Positions 45,718 through 55,008 of a stretch of 64,000 nt of DNA are shown here, in pieces. The stretch covers positions 1-64,000 of the forward strand of contig JAFIFG010000015.1 in NCBI GenBank assembly GCA_020832135.1, in the 5' to 3' direction. Made by a program: the position numbers and the translations under genes. Position 1 is the first letter of the stretch; every line of letters begins with the position of its first letter. The notes beneath the pieces were generated by a model. It had not been told where the DNA came from and searched no databases. It worked only from the letters and a program-made list of their open reading frames with translations. This stretch comes from Clostridiaceae bacterium. Its GTDB lineage: Bacteria; Bacillota; Clostridia; Peptostreptococcales; Natronincolaceae.

Positions 45718-47220
45718 TTAGGTAATAGGAACCACTAATCTCCCTATCAATTCCTTTGTTCTTTGAGATATAGGAGGATTTTTATAATGATCTAAAGTGA
45801 TTTCAATACTTTTATCTATGTAATCTTTGAATTCTGTTAGCATCTCTTGGGATAATTTTTCATCATAAATCACCGTATTCAGTTCATAATCTAAATGCAT
45901 GCTTCTAGTATTTAAATTGGCAGAACCTATTGTGAGAATCTTATTGTCCACCATAAGGGCTTTAGCATGTAAAAAACCATTATCATACTGGTATATATTA
46001 ACTCCACTTTTTAATAACTTAGAAAAGTAAGATGAGTTGGCCCACCCCACGATAAACCAATCTGGCTTCCTGGGAACCACTATATTTACATTTACACCTC
46101 TTAAGGCTGTGGTTTCCAGTGCCTTCAGCATACTATCTGTTAGTATTAAATAGGGTGTGGCTATATACACACTCTCCTGGGCGGAGGTAATCATAGAAAA
46201 GTAGGTTTGACTTATTTCATTCCAATGGGTATCATAACCGCTGGTAACTACCTGTACAGGTAATGTGTCGTCAATTTTCATTTCCGGGAAATAGTCCTCC
46301 AATAGTAATTTCTTTTTTGTAGCATAATACCAATCCCCTAAAAATACTTTCTGTAGCCAATGAACTGCTTCTCCTTCTAGCTTTATAAGAGCATCCTCCC
46401 AATTGCCTATATTCTCATCTCTATTTAAATACTCATCTCCAAGGTTAACACCACCTGTCATGGCTACCTTTCCATCTATAACTACTACTTTTCTATGGTT
46501 TCTATGATTGAGCTTTCCCTTTAAAATAGAAGTAGCCACCCCATCATAAGCAGCAACCTCTACACCTGTCTCCTGTAATTCCTTTCTAAAACTTTTACTT
46601 AATCTGTGGCCACCTAATCCATCATATAAGAACCTTACCTCTACCCCCTCCTGTGCCTTTTGTTTCAACAAATCTTTTATCTTGTTTCCAATATGGTCAT
46701 CCCTAACAATAAAAAACTCCATATGGATATGATGCTGTGCTTTATCTATCTCCTTGATTATTTCATTGAATATCTCTTTACTATCATTGAATAAACTAGC
46801 TGTATTTCTATAGGTTAATGGTATCCCGATATTAGCTTCAATTAGTTTGCTTATACTTACTTGCTTATCATTCATATCAACATCGGTATAGGTTCTTTCT
46901 CTTGTAATTTGCATCAGTTGATCCATATAAGTGCTACGATCTTCTTGGTAATTATTCAAAAGGTGTACATTTCTCCATATTTGTACAAATGTGAAAAAGA
47001 TAAATATAGATGTTGCTATGAAAATAGCTTTAGTGATATTTACAACTAAAGTGTTTTCAATAAATCTTAAAATAACAGTGGATATCACCAACATTAAAGA
47101 AATGAATAGGACATATGGATAGACACCCATAATAATGGCATCCGGTATAATGTCAAATAGATTAAAATAGACAAGACCTAATATAAATAACCATGTTACT
47201 ATTGTTAAAAAATTTATCAT
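45718..47220 (-). CDS. cls: Cardiolipin synthase
   Basis: A 500-aa membrane enzyme joining two phosphatidylglycerols to cardiolipin. Two N-terminal transmembrane segments (about 1-80) precede two phospholipase D domains with HxK motifs: HRKVVVIDGKVAMTGGVN (about 240) and HAKALMVDNKILTIGSAN (about 425). Length and order are standard for bacterial ClsA. It is transcribed divergently from the MFS gene. Confidence 0.93.
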   Translation of the reverse strand: MINFLTIVTWLFILGLVYFNLFDIIPDAIIMGVYPYVLFISLMLVISTVILRFIENTLVVNITKAIFIATSIFIFFTFVQIWRNVHLLNNYQEDRSTYMDQLMQITRERTYTDVDMNDKQVSISKLIEANIGIPLTYRNTASLFNDSKEIFNEIIKEIDKAQHHIHMEFFIVRDDHIGNKIKDLLKQKAQEGVEVRFLYDGLGGHRLSKSFRKELQETGVEVAAYDGVATSILKGKLNHRNHRKVVVIDGKVAMTGGVNLGDEYLNRDENIGNWEDALIKLEGEAVHWLQKVFLGDWYYATKKKLLLEDYFPEMKIDDTLPVQVVTSGYDTHWNEISQTYFSMITSAQESVYIATPYLILTDSMLKALETTALRGVNVNIVVPRKPDWFIVGWANSSYFSKLLKSGVNIYQYDNGFLHAKALMVDNKILTIGSANLNTRSMHLDYELNTVIYDEKLSQEMLTEFKDYIDKSIEITLDHYKNPPISQRTKELIGRLVVPIT

Positions 47221-47375
47221 ATTTTCACTTCCCTATGCTTGTATATATTAAATGCTATTATCATATTCTCCTAAATCCAAAATTTATATGCCTTTATTTC
47301 TATTTAAAAATTAGTTTTTTACACATACTAAGTTTGTCTTTTTATTTAAAATATCTTCCATAAGGAGTCGTAACT

Positions 47376-48566
47376 ATGTATGGTGTTCCAAATTTAAAGT
47401 TCAAAAAAGATATATGGGTATTGTTGTCCTCCATATTAGTTGTACATATAGCTGCTTATTTGATCGTTCCTATCTTTCCTATTTTGCTTAAAAATCAAAA
47501 AAACCTTAATCCTTCACAGGTAGGATTAGTTATTGGTGCTGGATCTCTTTTTATACAGCTAGGTAGTATTATTGCTGGTATTGTAGCCGACAGATTAGGG
47601 AATAAGCTTACTGTTGTGATGGGAAACTTTTTTCAGTTTATTGCCTTAGCTGGTATGGGACTATCTACTTCCACCTATATGTTAGTCCTCTTTTCAGCTT
47701 TAAATGGTATGGGAACAGGTATTTATGTTCCTACGACTAAAGCATCAATTTCCTATCTCGCATCACAGGAAGATGCAACTACAGCCTTTTCTTTAAGGGC
47801 AGTTTTTGCTAATATAGGTACCAGTATAGCAGGGGTTTTTGTAGTTTTTTATGCCACTAATTTTAATTTCTACTTAGGTGCAGGAATTTATGGTGTTTTA
47901 ATGATTGCCTCATGGATCTTGTTACCGTCAGGTTGTGGTGATCAGCCTTGTCCTTCTTTACCCTTGAGAGAGTATGTAAATATTTTAAAGAACAAGACCT
48001 TTGTTATATTTAGTGTCATATCTGCATTAATATGGGCTATACATGCTCAGTTAGGATTATTACTTCCTTTGAGGGGAGAAGCTATTCTAGATAACTCCAG
48101 TAGAATTGGTATTATATGGACTATTACCAGTGTTATTGTTATCTTTCTTCAACCCATCGTCTCAAGAGGATTTTTAGAAAAATATTCGCCGGTAATTTCA
48201 TTAAAAATAGGGGTGCTTTTATTAGGAGCAGGTATAGCATTCATAGGATGGTCTGGAAATTTCTATTTTTTAGTTCTTTCTGCTACTATTTTTATATTTG
48301 GACAAATGTTTATGATGCCTACATTGGATAATATAACAAAAATTATTGCAGACCCTAATTTGCTAGGGGCATATTTTGCAATAGCTAACTTTGCTTCTGG
48401 TATCGGGGGAGCTTTAGGTAATTTTGCTAGTGGTAAAATGATAGATACCTATGGAATTGTGGGTTCCTACATACCTTGGCTTACTTATGGTATTTTAGGT
48501 GTTGGAGCTGCCTTATTATTACGATTACCTTCTATGCACTCCATCAAGAAAGAGAATGAAAAATAA
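47376..48566 (+). CDS. MFS transporter
   Basis: A 396-aa transporter with about 12 transmembrane helices, the only clear plus-strand gene in the window. The loop 2-3 signature appears as GIVADRLGNKLTVVMG. It resembles drug- and sugar-type exporters of the MFS_1 family, but the substrate cannot be told. An AAGGAG-like ribosome site precedes the start. Confidence 0.9.
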   Translation: MYGVPNLKFKKDIWVLLSSILVVHIAAYLIVPIFPILLKNQKNLNPSQVGLVIGAGSLFIQLGSIIAGIVADRLGNKLTVVMGNFFQFIALAGMGLSTSTYMLVLFSALNGMGTGIYVPTTKASISYLASQEDATTAFSLRAVFANIGTSIAGVFVVFYATNFNFYLGAGIYGVLMIASWILLPSGCGDQPCPSLPLREYVNILKNKTFVIFSVISALIWAIHAQLGLLLPLRGEAILDNSSRIGIIWTITSVIVIFLQPIVSRGFLEKYSPVISLKIGVLLLGAGIAFIGWSGNFYFLVLSATIFIFGQMFMMPTLDNITKIIADPNLLGAYFAIANFASGIGGALGNFASGKMIDTYGIVGSYIPWLTYGILGVGAALLLRLPSMHSIKKENEK

Positions 48567-48572
48567 ATGAAT

Positions 48573-48608
48573 AAAAAACAACTGCAATTAATTTTGCAGC
48601 TGTTTTTT
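48573..48608. terminator. Bidirectional terminator between MFS and ADP-ribosylglycohydrolase genes
   Basis: AAAAAACAACTGCAA and TTGCAGCTGTTTTTT form a stem with A-run and T-run on either side, between two convergent genes, so it can serve both. Confidence 0.85.
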
Positions 48609-48629
48609 ATATCTATATCCTTTTCTTCA

Positions 48630-50153
48630 TTATATTTTTTTCTTCTTTAAGCTACTTATAGCCTGCAGTACCTCTATGCCTATTTCATATTCTGGGGCGA
48701 TCTCCACTGAGCGCCGAGCATATTTTTCTGCTTTATCTAAATCATCTAAATTAAGATAAGTGATTGCTAGGTCACATAAAATAACAGGGTGATTTAAATC
48801 GTAAGATAATGCTTTTCTAAAGGATTTCAAGGCATCCTCATAGGCTTCTTTACTCAATTGTTTTGTTCCGAGACCCTCATAGGCTTCAATAATATGTAGC
48901 TTTATTTTGTCATTTTTCTTACTATCAGGATATTGTAGAATTAAATCTTCAAAGGACTTTACGGACTTTTCATACTCCTCTTCCTTATTATATTTAATAG
49001 CATTCCACAATAACTTATCTACTTCATCCTGTGATTTTAATTGATTTAGGTTTTCCTTCATGCGTCGGTATGGGTTATTTTCCCTATTTTTTAGGGATAA
49101 TTCAAAAATTCTATCTCCTAGTGCTAGCATTTCCATGAGGTTTTTCAACTTATTTATATAGCCCTTTGGAATGTTATTAAGTCCCAAATAAGCTCCACCT
49201 AATGTTAATGCTATACCCGCTATAGCATCACTATCCTTTACCACCAGACATTGCTTTAATATTTTTTCATAATCATTTGGGCTTTTTAAAAATATAAATA
49301 AGCCATAGGGTAAAGATTCCAATACATAGGAGCCACTTCCCCATTTCTCTTTAATATCTTCTATACTTAAATCTCTGTCTATAGCATCTGCCAGCTCCGT
49401 GGTGATTCTTGTATATAGATTAGCGATTTGCTTACTTCTTCTTGTTCTATAGACTTTAGTTTCTATTCCTTTAATGCTTTTGCTTAATGTGTCTATAAAC
49501 TGAAGTATATCTTCTTTTTTACTAATACTAAAGGGAGGTGTGTTAGTCAAGTAAGCAATTGCCGTTCCATACAATATGCTGGAGGCAATAGCCATTTGAT
49601 CCATATGGGTAATCACAGCTTGCATTCCTGCCATTAATTTTAATGAATTATGATCTCCATAATTAATTAATGCTACAGGACAACATCTTATTGCAGCACC
49701 GCTTCCTGCAGATTCAACACCACTTTTATACCATGGTAATTTTCTATCTCTATAATTAATGGTGAAGTCCTTCATGGTTTTACTCATTTCAGTAATAGAT
49801 TGCCGTATAAAACGATTGGCTACATCTTCAGGATGAAAAAATTGATGAATGATTAGAGATTCTGCTAACCTAATGGTCATTTCAGTGTCATCAGTAATAT
49901 TTAATGCTACAGAGGGTTTATCTCCCTTTAAAAAGTCATTTATATATTCTATCTCTCTAGGAGCTTGGCCTTCTAAATAACTGCCATAGGCATCCCCTAA
50001 GGCAAGACTCACCATAGCCCCTCTAACTTTATCTCTATATTGAATATTAGACTTAGGAATTAGCTCTATATCATCATTATATTTCATAAAATCCGGCATT
50101 TTAGTTTCTTCCATTAAAAAATTATAGATTTCTTCTAAGGATATTTGATACAT
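48630..50153 (-). CDS. ADP-ribosylglycohydrolase with C-terminal TPR domain
   Basis: 507 aa. The DraG-type domain (about 35-330) shows RGAMVSLALGDAYGSYLEG and the metal-ligand NITDDTEMTIRLAESL. The C-terminal half (about 370-500) has tetratricopeptide repeats (NPILCDLAITYLNLDDLDKAEKYARRSVEI is typical in spacing). Such hydrolases remove ADP-ribose from proteins or nucleic acids. The TPR tail probably recruits a partner. No toxin or transferase gene is adjacent. Confidence 0.88.
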   Translation of the reverse strand: MYQISLEEIYNFLMEETKMPDFMKYNDDIELIPKSNIQYRDKVRGAMVSLALGDAYGSYLEGQAPREIEYINDFLKGDKPSVALNITDDTEMTIRLAESLIIHQFFHPEDVANRFIRQSITEMSKTMKDFTINYRDRKLPWYKSGVESAGSGAAIRCCPVALINYGDHNSLKLMAGMQAVITHMDQMAIASSILYGTAIAYLTNTPPFSISKKEDILQFIDTLSKSIKGIETKVYRTRRSKQIANLYTRITTELADAIDRDLSIEDIKEKWGSGSYVLESLPYGLFIFLKSPNDYEKILKQCLVVKDSDAIAGIALTLGGAYLGLNNIPKGYINKLKNLMEMLALGDRIFELSLKNRENNPYRRMKENLNQLKSQDEVDKLLWNAIKYNKEEEYEKSVKSFEDLILQYPDSKKNDKIKLHIIEAYEGLGTKQLSKEAYEDALKSFRKALSYDLNHPVILCDLAITYLNLDDLDKAEKYARRSVEIAPEYEIGIEVLQAISSLKKKKI

Positions 50154-50270
50154 GAATCAACACCTCTTACAGTTTTTAGAGTAAATGGATATTTTTCTAG
50201 GTTTTCCATCTCTTAATGAAATATTCTACATACATTTTCTTTTCCCTTCAAGATTGTAAAACACATAAAG

Positions 50271-50294
50271 AAAAAAGCATGGTCTACCATGCTT
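50271..50294 (-). terminator. Terminator of the YczE-like gene
   Basis: AAGCATGG and CCATGCTT pair around four bases on the minus strand, followed by six T residues; it overlaps the gene's stop codon. Confidence 0.8.
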
Positions 50295-50991
50295 AATGAT
50301 TCGTCTGTTTTAATAATTTTTTTCCTGTTAAAATTCCAAACATCTGAAAACAGTTTATATGCTTTATTTCCTTTGGATTATACTTACCTACTTTAAAAGC
50401 AAATTCAACAGAAAATCCTATAGTTAGAGCAGTGATAATCGTACCTATTCCTAAAGGACCACCTAAAAAGTAACCAATAATAACTACAGTACATTCCATC
50501 ACACCACGGATAAGCCATACAGGTTTTTGAAGTTTTTTTACTAAGCCCTCCATCAATCCATCTCTTGGTCCAGCTCCAAAATGTACTCTTAAATAAAAGT
50601 AAGAAGCCCAGCCCGATGCAACTATACCAACAGATAACATAATAATTCTTCCTATTAAGAGCTCAGGAGTGAAAAATATGCCGGAAGCATCAATAAGATC
50701 TATAAACAGCCCTATAAAAATCATATTAAATATACTACCTATACCTGGAACTTCCCCCATAGCATAAGCTACACATAGAATAACCACTCCTACCAGTTGA
50801 GTAATCTGTCCTAATGTAAAGGGTGTAAGATTGGCAACCCCCATATGAAATACTCCCCAGGGACTCATACCTAAGTCTGCATAAAGACTTGATAATATAC
50901 CTATTGCATAAAGAAAAAAACCAAAAAAAAGAGATGGCATTTGCTTCATCACTTGTATGCGTTGTTCTTTTATTTCTTTTATCACAATCAT
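50293..50991 (-). CDS. YczE/YyaS/YitT-family membrane protein
   Basis: 232 aa with about five or six transmembrane helices. Contains YADLGMSPWGVFHMGVAN and RVHFGAGPRDGLMEGL, recurrent motifs of the YczE/YitT group. The molecular function is unknown. The ATG at 50991 lies too close to AGAAAGG; a GTG two codons further (50985) has better spacing and may be the real start. Confidence 0.82.
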   Translation of the reverse strand: MIVIKEIKEQRIQVMKQMPSLFFGFFLYAIGILSSLYADLGMSPWGVFHMGVANLTPFTLGQITQLVGVVILCVAYAMGEVPGIGSIFNMIFIGLFIDLIDASGIFFTPELLIGRIIMLSVGIVASGWASYFYLRVHFGAGPRDGLMEGLVKKLQKPVWLIRGVMECTVVIIGYFLGGPLGIGTIITALTIGFSVEFAFKVGKYNPKEIKHINCFQMFGILTGKKLLKQTNH

Positions 50992-51007
50992 CCTTCTTTC
51001 TATACAT

Positions 51008-51389
51008 AAAAATATTCTACTTTCATTATATATGCTTTCTAGCTAGGATTCAATGATAAAGATTTTAGTTGTAAATTGGATTTTATAAATAGAGGAAATT
51101 GATAATTCTATGCAATTATTAAATAAAATTAAGGGATATTATGAATTATTTTACTAATAATCTAGGAAAGGGGCGAATTAGTCAATTTCCTCAAGCTAAA
51201 ATCAAATTATATATATTGTAATTCTTTACATAATTCCAAATTTCGCCTAGTCAAAGTTCCATGTAGTATTAGTATAACAAATATCTTTTATTGCTTCAAT
51301 GTATTATTTTTAAATTTTCTAAATATTGAAACATAATTTTAAGGTTCTCCATACTATTCAAAGAGAACCTTAAAATATATCAATTTAAT
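51008..51389. other. Intergenic region with a palindromic hairpin
   Basis: AT-rich. At 51337-51375 TTTTAAGGTTCTC and GAGAACCTTAAAA form a hairpin just past the small MetS-like gene, probably its terminator although the T-run is short. I see nothing else in it. Confidence 0.5.
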
Positions 51390-51494
51390 TTACTTTGTAC
51401 TTTTTGACTTAAATGCTCTATTCACAAGAAGTACAAACCCTATTCCATAAAATCCCAAAACCCCTATCATCATAATGATGGATGTAGTTGACAT
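51390..51494 (-). CDS. MetS-like small subunit of an NSS transporter
   Basis: A 34-aa protein with one transmembrane helix: starts MSTTSIIMMIGVLGFYGIGF and ends in a basic tail AFKSKSTK. A strong GGAGG stands upstream. It lies 28 bp after the NSS transporter gene, as small subunits of the MetS type do in MetPS-like systems. Size and context are the evidence; similarity at this length is weak. Confidence 0.75.
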   Translation of the reverse strand: MSTTSIIMMIGVLGFYGIGFVLLVNRAFKSKSTK

Positions 51495-51522
51495 ACAATA
51501 TACCTCCTTATTTTAAAGCTTT

Positions 51523-53007
51523 TTACTTAGCAGCTGTAATATCTCTACCTTCTCCTACCTTATCAGCTAACCTATTATTAAATAATAGGGCTATTATAAT
51601 TAAAATGGCAAATTGAAATAAAATACTACCAGCACTAAATACTTCAAATGGATGCCACCAATTGTCAGGATACCAACTTATGGCTTGCATAAACCACCAG
51701 CCTGTTACAACAGTGAAAAATACTGGGAATAATTTAATGCATACGGACCACCACTTTCCAACTTTAAAGTCCGCCCATTCTGTATTAATCTCATTATTTC
51801 TAGCCTTTTCAACACCATACTTCATAAGAGCAAAGGCAACAAATAATCCACTTACTAGTAAACCTACACCCCAAACAAAATCTTGATTATCTAAGAAGTT
51901 TAAACTGTAAGCAGAAGGAATACCTAATAAAAATCCTGCCACCACTACGATTTTTGTAGCCTTGCTACGATCATATCCCATGTCCATTATATTTCTTACC
52001 CCTACCTCTATCATAGGTAATAATGAAGAAAGAGCTGAAATAGCCATGGCTAAAAAGAATACAGCAGCCAGTAGTTGCCCTGCTGGCATTGTGGTAAATA
52101 GTTGTGCTAAATAAATAAACGTAAGGCCTGTATTTCCAGAAGATAGCGCATCAGCTGCAAATTCTGGAGATGGAGATAAGGCATAAATAGCCGGCAGAAC
52201 CGTCATACCTGTAATAAGTGCTCCTAAGTTATCTCCGAATCCCATAATCATACAATTTCCTGCAACATCTTCTTTTCTTTGTGTATATACTGAATAGGTA
52301 ATAATAAAGCCCCATCCAGCTCCTGTAGACCATGCCGCTTGTGTAAATGCCTCAAGCCAAATAGTAGGACTGGTCAACATATATAATCTTGGACTAAATA
52401 AATACTCTAAACCCTGAGCTGCGCCCGGTAGAGTCAATGCTCTAGCAACAGCTGCTAATAGCAATACAAATAATGTAGGCACCATAATTTTTGAAGCTTT
52501 TTCGATACCATTTGTTACGCCTTTATAAATAATAAATCCCGCGATTCCCATAGATATAAAGTGGAATAAGATTGTTTGGGATGGTGTCGTAGTGAAAACA
52601 TTCCAAATAGCTTCTGTTTCTGTTATATCCATACCAGAGGTGAATGCCCCCGATACCGCTAGTGTAAAATACTTAACGGTCCAGCCCATAACTACTGAAT
52701 AATAGAACATAATCCCCAGACAGACGACTGCAATCCAGGTACCCATCCAGGTATATTTTTTACCTACAAAGTCTCTAAATGCACCTATAGTTCCTAAACC
52801 AGTCTTTCGTCCTATGACCATTTCTCCCATAAGCAGGGGAATAGCCCATACGAACAATGCTATTGTCCATGCTATAATAAAGGGACCTCCTCCATTAGCT
52901 GCTGCTACCCTCGGAAACCTCCATATGTTTCCTGTTCCAATTGCCATACCAATAGATGCCATAATAAAACCCATTCTACTACCCCATTGTTCTTTTTTCT
53001 GACTCAT
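51523..53007 (-). CDS. Sodium-dependent NSS-family amino acid transporter
   Basis: A 494-aa symporter with about 11-12 transmembrane helices. The N-terminal signature WGSRMGFIMASIGMAIGTGNIWRFP is the NSS substrate and sodium site in helix 1 (start of the match given only). A single-helix subunit follows. By analogy with MetPS it may take up methionine or alanine, or another neutral amino acid for fermentation. Confidence 0.93.
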   Translation of the reverse strand: MSQKKEQWGSRMGFIMASIGMAIGTGNIWRFPRVAAANGGGPFIIAWTIALFVWAIPLLMGEMVIGRKTGLGTIGAFRDFVGKKYTWMGTWIAVVCLGIMFYYSVVMGWTVKYFTLAVSGAFTSGMDITETEAIWNVFTTTPSQTILFHFISMGIAGFIIYKGVTNGIEKASKIMVPTLFVLLLAAVARALTLPGAAQGLEYLFSPRLYMLTSPTIWLEAFTQAAWSTGAGWGFIITYSVYTQRKEDVAGNCMIMGFGDNLGALITGMTVLPAIYALSPSPEFAADALSSGNTGLTFIYLAQLFTTMPAGQLLAAVFFLAMAISALSSLLPMIEVGVRNIMDMGYDRSKATKIVVVAGFLLGIPSAYSLNFLDNQDFVWGVGLLVSGLFVAFALMKYGVEKARNNEINTEWADFKVGKWWSVCIKLFPVFFTVVTGWWFMQAISWYPDNWWHPFEVFSAGSILFQFAILIIIALLFNNRLADKVGEGRDITAAK

Positions 53008-53381
53008 TAATTGTCCTCCTTCATTTTATTTTTTAGAATATAATAGTTTGTCCTTTTTCTATATATCCTTTATATAAAACCATAGCCCTTATTCTTAATT
53101 GCTAAGGTCTTTGCACATAGTCCTTATATTCCGTCTATTGCTAACACTCTGAAAATAAATCCTATTATGATTCAATGGAAGTACACTTTCCCTCTAAATT
53201 AAATTTTTAAACTTCTAGTTGCTATTCATACCACAGAATATATTCATAGTTGATTGTAGTTATAGAATAAATGAAGTATTTTACTTTTATAGATAGGAGA
53301 GTTTCTAGAAATGTATAAAAATAGTTATTGTGTTAGTTCTATAGTACATGAAGGTGAATGTTTCACCTTCATGTACGCATG
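53008..53381. other. Intergenic region between proC and the NSS gene
   Basis: Contains a perfect 15-bp hairpin at about 53344-53377 (arms GTACATGAAGGTGAA / TTCACCTTCATGTAC), just after the proC stop and likely its terminator though without a T-run. Nothing else recognised. Confidence 0.5.
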
Positions 53382-54200
53382 TTATTGACCAATTAATTTC
53401 TTTGATTTAGCAGTACACACTTCTACCGCCTCTATAATAGATGACCTAAAGTGATTTCGTTCTAATGCATAAACTGCTTCTATCGTCATGCCTCCTGGAG
53501 AACAAACCATATCTTTTAATTCTCCTGGATGTTTTTCAGTTTCTAACACCATTTTAGCTGCTCCTAAAACACCTTGAGCCGCATAACGATAAGCTTCTTT
53601 TCTTGGAAGCCCCTGTAACACACCTGCATCCCCTAAAGCTTCAATAAACATAAATACATAAGCTGGACTGCTGGCACTTATGGCTGCCAATGCAGCTATA
53701 AACTTTTCTTCAGCAGTATCCACTGCACCAATACTTTCGAATATTGTATATACCATATCTAATTCTTCTTTTACAACCTGTTGGTTTGGAGTTAAGAATG
53801 TCATGCCTTCTCCTACGGAAACAGGAGTATTAGTCATAACTCTTACAATCTTTACTGGTTTTTCAAAAAAACTTTGTAAATATTCAAGAGACACACCTGC
53901 TGCTATAGAAACAATCATCTGATTGTCATTTACTAACCCCTTAATTTCTTGTAATACAGCCTCACATATATGAGGTTTTACAGTTAAGACAATAATATCA
54001 CTTTGTTGTACTAGTTCCTTATTGTCTGTAGCCATATTGATACCAAAGGATTTACTGAAGGACTCTGCCTTTTCTAAGGTTCTATTACTAACAAAAATAT
54101 TTTCATTAGCATGAGGAAATTTATCTAGTAAACCCTTCACTATGGCATAGGCCATATTACCAGCACCAATAAACCCAATCTTTTGATTCAAATCCATCAC
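53382..54200 (-). CDS. proC: Pyrroline-5-carboxylate reductase
   Basis: A 272-aa enzyme reducing pyrroline-5-carboxylate to L-proline with NAD(P)H. Rossmann motif IGFIGAGNMAYAIVKG at the N-terminus; C-terminal signature around ELKDMVCSPGGMTIEAVYALE. It is the last gene of the T-box-regulated proA-proB-proC operon, 4 bp after proB. Confidence 0.96.
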   Translation of the reverse strand: MMDLNQKIGFIGAGNMAYAIVKGLLDKFPHANENIFVSNRTLEKAESFSKSFGINMATDNKELVQQSDIIVLTVKPHICEAVLQEIKGLVNDNQMIVSIAAGVSLEYLQSFFEKPVKIVRVMTNTPVSVGEGMTFLTPNQQVVKEELDMVYTIFESIGAVDTAEEKFIAALAAISASSPAYVFMFIEALGDAGVLQGLPRKEAYRYAAQGVLGAAKMVLETEKHPGELKDMVCSPGGMTIEAVYALERNHFRSSIIEAVEVCTAKSKKLIGQ

Positions 54201-54204
54201 CTCC

Positions 54205-55002
54205 TTATTTAATATCTTGAAAAACAGTAGCTTTTTCTGTTCCTTCTAATAACTTTAACAAGATATTTTCGGTTTTGCCATTTGCTAATATCATTGGAAT
54301 GCCATAGCTATTAACAATCCTTGCAGCTTCAATCTTTGTGCCAATGCCACCTGTACCGAACTCATTTACCTTTCCAATTTCAATGATATCTATTAATGCA
54401 TCAATATCCTGCACCGCTTCTAATAGTTTAGCATCTTTATATTCCTTTGGATTTTTATCATATATTCCATCAATATCACTAAATAGGATGAGTAAATCAG
54501 CATTCCAAAGCTTTGTAGTATAGGCTGCCAATGTATCATTATCTCCTATTTTTATTTCCTCTACACTAACAGTATCATTTTCATTGATAATTGGTATAAC
54601 ACCTTCATCTACTAATGTAAATAAGGTATTTCTTATATTTAGTGTTCTGTGATAGTTATAAAAATCTTCTCTAGTTAACAACAATTGTCCTATATGAATA
54701 CTATACTCTTCAAAGCTCTTTCTATAGGCATCCATTAGTTCTACTTGGCCTATAGCACAAAGTGCCTGCTTGTAATTCATGTCTTCCTTGCGCATCCATT
54801 TTCCTAATGTAGCTACACCAGCAATTCTAGCCCCGGAGGAGACAATGACTATTTGCTTGCCTTCATTTATTAAATAACTTACTTGTTGACTTAGTTTTTC
54901 TAAAAATTTTTTATTAATAGTACCATCATTGTTTGATAATGTATTACTACCTATCTTTATTACAATCTTTTTACTATTTTTTATTAGATCTGTCATCATC
55001 AT
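54205..55002 (-). CDS. proB: Glutamate 5-kinase
   Basis: A 265-aa kinase making gamma-glutamyl phosphate. It has the amino-acid-kinase fold with VIKIGSNTLSNNDG, IPIINENDTVSVEEIKIGDND and GTGGIGTKIEAARI. It lacks the C-terminal PUA domain present in many homologues, as often in Clostridia. Spacing to proA is 6 bp. Confidence 0.96.
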   Translation of the reverse strand: MMMTDLIKNSKKIVIKIGSNTLSNNDGTINKKFLEKLSQQVSYLINEGKQIVIVSSGARIAGVATLGKWMRKEDMNYKQALCAIGQVELMDAYRKSFEEYSIHIGQLLLTREDFYNYHRTLNIRNTLFTLVDEGVIPIINENDTVSVEEIKIGDNDTLAAYTTKLWNADLLILFSDIDGIYDKNPKEYKDAKLLEAVQDIDALIDIIEIGKVNEFGTGGIGTKIEAARIVNSYGIPMILANGKTENILLKLLEGTEKATVFQDIK

Positions 55003-55008
55003 TTTTCA

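Noticed and set aside
50735-51007. A 90-codon minus-strand frame over the start of the YczE-like gene
   Set aside because: Shadow of the real gene in another frame; composition is not protein-like.
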